Assembly (NCBI GenBank): GCA_964587655.1
Contig: CAZPMT010000074.1
Span: forward strand, 1-26,916
Direction: 5' to 3'
DNA: 26,916 nucleotides
Origin: CAZPMT01 sp964587655
GTDB lineage: Bacteria; Hydrogenedentota; Hydrogenedentia; Hydrogenedentales; SLHB01
Position numbers and translations under genes: made by a program. Positions 23,126 to 26,916 of the stretch are shown in pieces. The notes under the pieces are model-generated. The model ran no database searches, had not been told where the DNA came from, and saw only the letters and a program-made list of their open reading frames with translations. The stretch's first letter is position 1, and every line of letters begins with the position of its first letter.

Positions 23126-23605
23126 ATGTCGAAAACAATGATTGTGGCGTTTTGTATACTGGCTGTCTTGATAGGTCTTCCGATCGCTCACAAGCTCATG
23201 CCCGCGAAACCCGCTGCTGCGCCGAGCAATCCCGACAGAGAAGCCTATCCTGAAACGCAGGCAGCACCGGCAACGCTGGGAGTGCCGGGAGTGCCGACGG
23301 TCGTGACATTCGATCCACCCAACGGCGCCACGAATGTCTCGCCCGCCACGGCGCAGCTTCGCATTACCTTCAGCGAGCCGATGCGCGGCGGCTTCTCATG
23401 GACGGGCGGCGGCGACAACTTCCCAAAGTCCAGCGGTCAGAAAGCCTACTGGACGCCAGACGGCAAGACGTGCGTGCGACCCGTGGCGCTCGAACCGAAC
23501 AAATCCTACCGGTGCGGACTGAACTCGCCCTCACACAAGAACTTCAAGAGCGCGAACGGCGTGCCGTTGACGCCAGTGGTCTATACATTCAGCACTGGAC
23601 CTTGA
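23126..23605 (+). CDS. membrane-anchored or secreted single Ig-like domain protein, paralogue of the protease sensor
   Basis: A 159-residue protein with an N-terminal hydrophobic helix (~5-21, MIVAFCILAVLIGLPIA), which could be an anchor or an uncleaved signal, a Pro/Ala linker (~26-58), and one Ig-like domain (~57-157). That domain is clearly homologous to the two on the upstream M56 protease: TFSEPMRGGFSWTGGG, KTCVRPVALEPNKSYRCGLNS and SHKNFKSANGVPL match part for part. It has no enzyme motif. AGGAAGGAG precedes the ATG, 54 bases after the protease stop. It may compete with, cap or present a ligand to the protease sensor; this is inferred from shared domain and co-location. Confidence 0.85.
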   Translation: MSKTMIVAFCILAVLIGLPIAHKLMPAKPAAAPSNPDREAYPETQAAPATLGVPGVPTVVTFDPPNGATNVSPATAQLRITFSEPMRGGFSWTGGGDNFPKSSGQKAYWTPDGKTCVRPVALEPNKSYRCGLNSPSHKNFKSANGVPLTPVVYTFSTGP

Positions 23606-23682
23606 GGGCAGGTTATGCGACACTGATCAATGCGAACTCGTTCCCAAGTTCAACTGGGAATGAGAGGACCCGGGAACGCCAT

Positions 23683-24039
23683 ATGAATGCGAGGGAACGT
23701 ACGATTTATGTCTTGAGCATTGTGTTGGCCATCTTGTCGACGGTGTTGCCGCTGCTCGCGCAGCTCTGCAGAATATGGGAGTTTGGCGTCCGGTCTCCGT
23801 TCGTGGGCGCCATCCTTGAAATCTCCATCCTCATCTTCTTCAATTTCTTCCTTCTGCCGGCCGCGCCGCTTTTCGTCATAGGAGGGATTGTGGGCGCGCT
23901 CGTCATTCGGAGGAGGATGGCCTCCCGGGGAGAGACCGGTGCGCGGCCTTCACTGACCGTGTTCATCTTCTGCGGATTGCTTTGGGTGGTCGTGCGTTAC
24001 ACGTTCAAAGTTCTGCCGCTGTTTCCAGGAGGCGGCTAA
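23683..24039 (+). CDS. small integral membrane protein, function unknown
   Basis: A 118-residue protein with about three hydrophobic helices: IYVLSIVLAILSTVLPLLAQL, AILEISILIFFNFFLLPAAPLFVIGGIVGALVI and VFIFCGLLWVVVRYTF. A basic loop (RRRMASRGETGARP) lies between the last two. ATG 23683 was chosen rather than the far upstream opening of the frame (23398), which would run through the Ig-like gene. There is only a weak ribosome site. No family is recognised. It is the last plus-strand gene of the BlaI cluster, but whether it belongs to that operon is uncertain. Confidence 0.65.
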   Translation: MNARERTIYVLSIVLAILSTVLPLLAQLCRIWEFGVRSPFVGAILEISILIFFNFFLLPAAPLFVIGGIVGALVIRRRMASRGETGARPSLTVFIFCGLLWVVVRYTFKVLPLFPGGG

Positions 24040-24185
24040 TCGGCGTTACCTTCGCCGTTAATCCAGCGCACTCCGCCGGGCCACCGGCAAAACGCAACGC
24101 CACCATACGCGGTTCGCACTCGCACTGCCCTTCCATGCGCGGATCTTCGCGTCGCCTGCACAAAACTGGTAACATCTCAGACACT

Positions 24186-24270
24186 GCGTCATTCCCGCGA
24201 AGGCGGGAATCCAGTGCGGAGGTTGCGGGGCGGCGTGTGTTCTAGATTCCCGCCTTCGCGGGAATGACGC
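24186..24270. repeat. hairpin repeat, GCGTCATTCCCGCG family, core-only copy
   Basis: Perfect 26-bp inverted arms (24186-24211 and 24245-24270, starting GCGTCATTCCCGCGAAGG) around a 33-base interior AGTGCGGAGGTTGCGGGGC.... It corresponds to the central hairpin of the two longer elements at 25856-26033 and 26555-26734 but lacks their flanks. It occupies the gap before the acyltransferase and may act as a transcript end. Confidence 0.9.
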
Positions 24271-24294
24271 CATGACTTGGTGCGAGGCCGCGCA

Positions 24295-24924
24295 ATGCGC
24301 TACACCATCTTCGACACGCCGGTGGTGAGTCCGATCCTGTACGGGTTTTCAATGCTCGTGTTGAAGATCCTTGGCTGGCGAAAGGAAGGCGACCTTCCGG
24401 ACATCCCCAAGTATGTCATTGCGTTCGCTTACCACACCAGCAACTGGGACTTCCCGTTAGCGATGGTGTTGGCGTTCGTATACCGCGTCAATATGCATTG
24501 GATAGGCAAGGATTCCCTCTTTCGTTGGCCGCTCTACTCCCTGTTCCGCTGGATGGGCGGAATCCCTGTCGAGCGAAGCAAGGCCCACGGCGTCGTCGGC
24601 GAAGTCGTCCGCATCTTCAACGAGAACGAAAGCCTGATATTGGGGATCGCGCCCGAAGGCACGCGCAGGAAGGTCAAGGCGTGGAAGAAAGGGTTCTACT
24701 ACATCGCCTTGAACGCGAAAGTCCCCATCCTTCTCGTGTTTCTCGATTACCGGCGTAAGGTGGCGGGAATTGGACCCCTCATCACTCCCAGCGGCGACAT
24801 CGAGGCCGACATGGAGATCATCCGCGGCTTCTTCGTGAACGTCACACCGAGACACCCCGAACGGGCAACCATTCCCGTCGTGGAGACGAAACCAGGCAAG
24901 AATTCGGACTCGACAGATCCATGA
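24295..24924 (+). CDS. PlsC-like 1-acylglycerol-3-phosphate acyltransferase family protein
   Basis: A 209-residue membrane-associated acyltransferase. The catalytic HxxxxD motif is AYHTSNWDFPL (H47, D52). Block II-like residues are GKDSLFRWPL, block III GGIPVERSK (88-96), and block IV APEGTRR (119-125). Such enzymes move an acyl chain to a lysophospholipid or a related lipid. Length is somewhat short but complete. ATG 24295 (GAGG about 8 bases upstream) is preferred to an in-frame TTG at 24277. It shares ATGA with the next gene, so they are probably translated together. The exact lipid acceptor cannot be told. Confidence 0.9.
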   Translation: MRYTIFDTPVVSPILYGFSMLVLKILGWRKEGDLPDIPKYVIAFAYHTSNWDFPLAMVLAFVYRVNMHWIGKDSLFRWPLYSLFRWMGGIPVERSKAHGVVGEVVRIFNENESLILGIAPEGTRRKVKAWKKGFYYIALNAKVPILLVFLDYRRKVAGIGPLITPSGDIEADMEIIRGFFVNVTPRHPERATIPVVETKPGKNSDSTDP

Positions 24925-25859
24925 TCCCGACGCCGGCAAGCGAACAACTCGAGGGACGGGTCTTCGATATCCAGCGGATGTCGATCCACGACGGCCCCGG
25001 GATTCGCACCACCGTCTTCCTGAAAGGCTGCCCGTTGCGATGTCTCTGGTGCCACAATCCCGAAGGACGCCTTCCCCAGCCGCAGCTTGCCTTCACGCCT
25101 TCCCTGTGCATCGGCTGCGCATACTGTTTCAAGCACTGTCCGAACGCGGGGCACGTCACTGAAGAAGGAAAACACGTGCTGCTCCGCGACCGTTGCACCG
25201 CATGTTTCGCATGCGTCGAAGAGTGTTACAGCAACGCGCTCGAGGTCGTCGGCAAAGAAATGACCGTGCGCGACGTGATTACCGAAGTATTGAAGGACCG
25301 CGTGTTCTACAAGGAATCCGGCGGCGGCATGACACTGAGCGGCGGCGAGCCGATGGCGCAGTTCGCCTTCTCGAAAGCGCTCCTCGAAGCGGCCAAGGCC
25401 CAGGGCATCCACACCTGCCTCGAAACAAGCGGCTTCGGCCCAGCCAGTCACTTCCTCGAACTCGTGCCACTCGTGGATCTCATCCTGTTCGACTACAAAG
25501 AAACCGATCCCGAGCGACACGAGGCGTTCGCGGGCTTCCCGAACGACGACATCCTCGCAAACCTGCGCCTGATTGACGCCCAGGGAGCGCGGACGATCCT
25601 GCGGTGTCCCATTATCCCGACCGTCAATCTGCGCGAAGACCACCTGCAAGGCATCGCAGCCGTGCAACGCTCGCTGAAGAATTGCCAAGGCATCCACGTC
25701 GTCGGTTATCACCCCCTCGGCGAATCCAAACGCGAGCGGCTAGGCTTGAAGCCGGAAGAGATCGGCGCACGACGTTTTCCCGACATAAGGCCTGAAGAAA
25801 TACAAGCCATAGTCGCCCGCCTGACCCAACTCGGAGCCCACAACGTCGAAGCAAGCTGA
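24921..25859 (+). CDS. glycyl-radical enzyme activating protein (radical SAM, PflA-like with two extra Fe-S clusters)
   Basis: A 312-residue activase that would generate the glycyl radical on a partner enzyme. The radical SAM cluster is C37-x3-C41-x2-C44 in KGCPLRCLWCHNPEG. An inserted ferredoxin-like pair follows: C63, C66, C69, C73 and C92, C95, C98, C102. SGGEP (140-144) binds SAM. The insert is typical of activases for glycyl-radical enzymes other than classical pyruvate formate-lyase. The partner enzyme is not in this window, so its substrate is unknown. Its ATG overlaps the acyltransferase stop. The TGA stop lies within the first bases of the MITE-like element. Confidence 0.94.
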   Translation: MIPTPASEQLEGRVFDIQRMSIHDGPGIRTTVFLKGCPLRCLWCHNPEGRLPQPQLAFTPSLCIGCAYCFKHCPNAGHVTEEGKHVLLRDRCTACFACVEECYSNALEVVGKEMTVRDVITEVLKDRVFYKESGGGMTLSGGEPMAQFAFSKALLEAAKAQGIHTCLETSGFGPASHFLELVPLVDLILFDYKETDPERHEAFAGFPNDDILANLRLIDAQGARTILRCPIIPTVNLREDHLQGIAAVQRSLKNCQGIHVVGYHPLGESKRERLGLKPEEIGARRFPDIRPEEIQAIVARLTQLGAHNVEAS

Positions 25860-26033
25860 GAGTTCTTGAAGAAATGCCGTGGGAATACGCCCGTTCTCTC
25901 AACGAGCCTAGAATGGCGTCATTCCCGCGAAAGCGGGAATCCAGTGCGAAGGTTGCGGCGCGGTATGTGTGTTCTGGATTCCCGCCTTCGCGGGAATGAC
26001 GCCATTCTGGTATTTTCTCACAAGCTCTGAGAC
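25856..26033. mobile_element. MITE-like element, copy A (~178 bp)
   Basis: Repeat with the end CTGAGAG..., left flank containing AATACGCCCGTTCT and CAACGAGCCT, a central hairpin (25916-26002, arms GCGTCATTCCCGCG...), and right flank GCCATTCTGG...TCACAAGCTCTGAGAC. It matches copy B (26555-26734) along its length. In B the two ends carry AGAGCTTGTGA and its reverse complement as short terminal inverted repeats; A's left end is diverged. It encodes no protein, so it would need a transposase supplied elsewhere. The left end starts inside the activase stop region; the right end abuts a short palindrome at 26031. Confidence 0.8.
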
Positions 26034-26054
26034 AAGGGGTCGCCACCCCTTGTC
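26031..26054. repeat. short palindrome, GACAAGGGGTTGC family, copy 4 (variant loop)
   Basis: GACAAGGGGT, CGCC, ACCCCTTGTC. The arms are intact and the centre differs from the other copies (CGCC rather than TGCA). It overlaps the last three bases of MITE-like copy A. Confidence 0.8.
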
Positions 26055-26076
26055 CATGGCATTCCTCGAATTCCAG

Positions 26077-26106
26077 TTGCGCCAAACACCGCGCATATGC
26101 TAGACT
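26077..26106 (+). promoter_or_regulatory. possible tRNA-Arg promoter
   Basis: TTGCGC (26077-26082), 18 bases and TAGACT (26101-26106), 23 bases before the tRNA. Plausible spacing but only moderate consensus. Confidence 0.35.
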
Positions 26107-26129
26107 TCCTATCGGCTAATTCCCAATGC

Positions 26130-26206
26130 GTACCCGTAGCTCAATTGGATAGAGTACTTGGCTACGGACCAAGGGGTTGGGGGTTCAAGTCCCTCCGGGT
26201 ACGCCA
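26130..26206 (+). tRNA. tRNA-Arg (anticodon ACG)
   Basis: A 77-base cloverleaf with encoded CCA. The acceptor stem GTACCCG pairs with CGGGTAC (discriminator G). The D arm is GCTC/GAGT with loop AATTGGATA. The anticodon stem is CTTGG/CCAAG with loop CTACGGA, giving anticodon ACG at the 34-36 positions. The T arm is GGGGG/CCCTC with loop TTCAAGT. ACG is normally edited to ICG by TadA and reads CGU, CGC and CGA. A T-rich stretch (CCCCTTTTTCC) follows about 10 bases after the gene. It is bracketed by two copies of a MITE-like element. Confidence 0.97.
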
Positions 26207-26554
26207 TTTCTTCTCCCCTTTTTCCAGGAACATGGAAAGCGTCCTTGAGATTCATCCGATGCGCGCCTTCGCCGTCCAACAATAACCGGATTAGGCGTTA
26301 CCGACGTCGGCCTTCGGAACGGGAAGCAGGGTCGGTGCCGGCGTTGAACGGGCGAAGGCTTCGTCCCAGTTGACGTGTGCGGTGACTCTCATGAGCACGA
26401 GCCGTAGGATGGACCTCTCTGCGTTGGATCTGCTTTGTACATCAATGACCTTGCGTAATTCTTGTCCAAATCAGTCGCTTAGAGATCACCGCAGAGCCTG
26501 CGGAGAGCGCGGAGAGTCACAGAGAAAGACGCCTTCGGTCTCTGCTGTTCAGTT
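26207..26554. other. non-coding stretch after tRNA-Arg
   Basis: No supported gene. A 33-codon ORF on the minus strand (26291-26392, starting MRVTAHVNWDEAFARS) has coding-like GC at third positions and might be the remnant of a lost gene, but it has no ribosome site. From 26401 there is a short sequence shared with 26791-26850, and around 26483-26530 a purine-rich GCGGAGAGCGCGGAGAG stretch like degenerate repeats. Confidence 0.5.
26401..26431. repeat. GCCGTAGGATGGACCTCT repeat, short copy
   Basis: Matches 26791-26850 at both ends (CCGTAGGAT..GACCTCTC and TGCGTTGGATCT) but lacks the ~27 internal bases found there. It looks like a deletion between two short CTCTGCG-type direct repeats. Confidence 0.6.
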
Positions 26555-26734
26555 CTGAGAGCTTGTGAGGAAATGCCGTCTCAATACGCCCGTTCTTTCA
26601 ACGAGCCTATAACGCTGCGTCATTCCCGCGAAGGCGGGAATCCAGAACACACACGCCGCCCCGCAACCTTCGCACTGGATTCCCGCCTTCGCGGGAATGA
26701 CGCCATTCTGGGATTCTTTCACAAGCTCTGAGAC
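26555..26734. mobile_element. MITE-like element, copy B (~180 bp)
   Basis: Direct-orientation copy of 25856-26033 in its flanks: CTGAGAGCTTGTGAGGAAATG at the left and GCCATTCTGG...TCACAAGCTCTGAGAC at the right. AGAGCTTGTGA near the left end is the reverse complement of TCACAAGCTCT near the right end. The central hairpin (26617-26703) has the same arms as copy A, but its interior is reversed and is closer in sequence to the interior at 24212-24244. No coding capacity. Confidence 0.82.
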
Positions 26735-26790
26735 CTCAAAACCAAAGCCTCCGGATTCCTGATCTCAAGGGCAAGTCTTCCCGTATAGCG

Positions 26791-26850
26791 GCCCGTAGGA
26801 TTGACCTCTCCGCGTTTCTCTGCGTTCTTTGCGACTCTGCGTTGGATCTA
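26791..26850. repeat. GCCCGTAGGATTGACCTCT repeat, long copy
   Basis: Longer relative of 26401-26431, with a run of CGTTTCTCTGCGTTCTTTGCG-like periodic units between the shared ends. The surrounding 26735-26916 holds no convincing gene up to the window edge. Confidence 0.55.
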
Positions 26851-26916
26851 TTCTGGACAGACCCCCGATCCGCATGTAAGGAGTCGAGTTTTCGCGTGGG
26901 AGGATGAGAAGCGGGT

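Noticed and set aside
26291..26392. 33-codon minus-strand ORF after the tRNA
   Set aside because: Codon use looks gene-like, but there is no ribosome site or recognisable family; noted only as a possible remnant.

Overview
This 26.9 kb window comes from a GC-rich, flagellated, probably Gram-negative-type bacterium. The mix of genes (Gfo/Idh/MocA oxidoreductase, a large GH38 alpha-mannosidase, an O-antigen ligase-like protein with a long TPR tail, a BlaI/M56 pair without a beta-lactamase, and a FliY-like FliN) and the many palindromic intergenic repeats would suit a PVC-like or Candidatus Hydrogenedentota-type genome. That placement is an inference from gene content; the window has no phylogenetic marker. 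No phage, conjugative or transposase gene and no CRISPR array was seen.

Layout. (1) 147-1962, minus: a Gfo/Idh/MocA dehydrogenase followed by a SAM methyltransferase, probably one transcript. (2) 1963-2335: a divergent gap filled by a GC-rich palindromic repeat with a 50-bp tandem expansion. (3) 2336-4013, plus: a family 2 glycosyltransferase overlapping a CE4 polysaccharide deacetylase, a small envelope-polysaccharide unit. (4) 4282-9931, plus: a compact flagellar operon with a good sigma70-type promoter: fliM, fliY-like fliN, the flagellar sigma factor fliA, a small charged protein, a membrane-anchored coiled-coil protein, fliK, and a stand-alone FlhB C-terminal-like protein. Most junctions overlap by 1-4 bp. 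(5) 9932-11607: a degraded strip with a second copy of the GC-rich palindrome, the C-terminal stub of a zinc-type alcohol dehydrogenase, a response regulator split by a one-base frameshift, and several short repeats. (6) 11608-15798, minus: a zinc-ribbon protein, a small lipoprotein and the alpha-mannosidase. (7) 16129-17788, plus: a DUF47/PhoU-like protein with a Pit phosphate permease. (8) 17763-20738, minus: the O-antigen ligase/TPR protein, whose 3' end overlaps pit by 26 bp. (9) 20835-24039, plus: a BlaI repressor, an M56 (BlaR1-type) membrane protease whose sensor is replaced by two Ig-like domains, a separate anchored protein with a third copy of that domain, and a small membrane protein. 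(10) 24295-25859, plus: a PlsC-like acyltransferase overlapping a glycyl-radical-enzyme activase. (11) 25856-26916: tRNA-Arg(ACG) bracketed by two copies of a ~180-bp MITE-like element, then non-coding repeat debris.

The most promising candidate for an undescribed system is the 20835-23605 cassette. It has a BlaI-type operator placed exactly between -35 and -10 boxes, and three copies of one sensor-like domain spread over the protease and its downstream neighbour. The second notable feature is the mobile-like repeats, especially the two ~180-bp elements whose central hairpin cargo lies in opposite orientations while the flanks are parallel.
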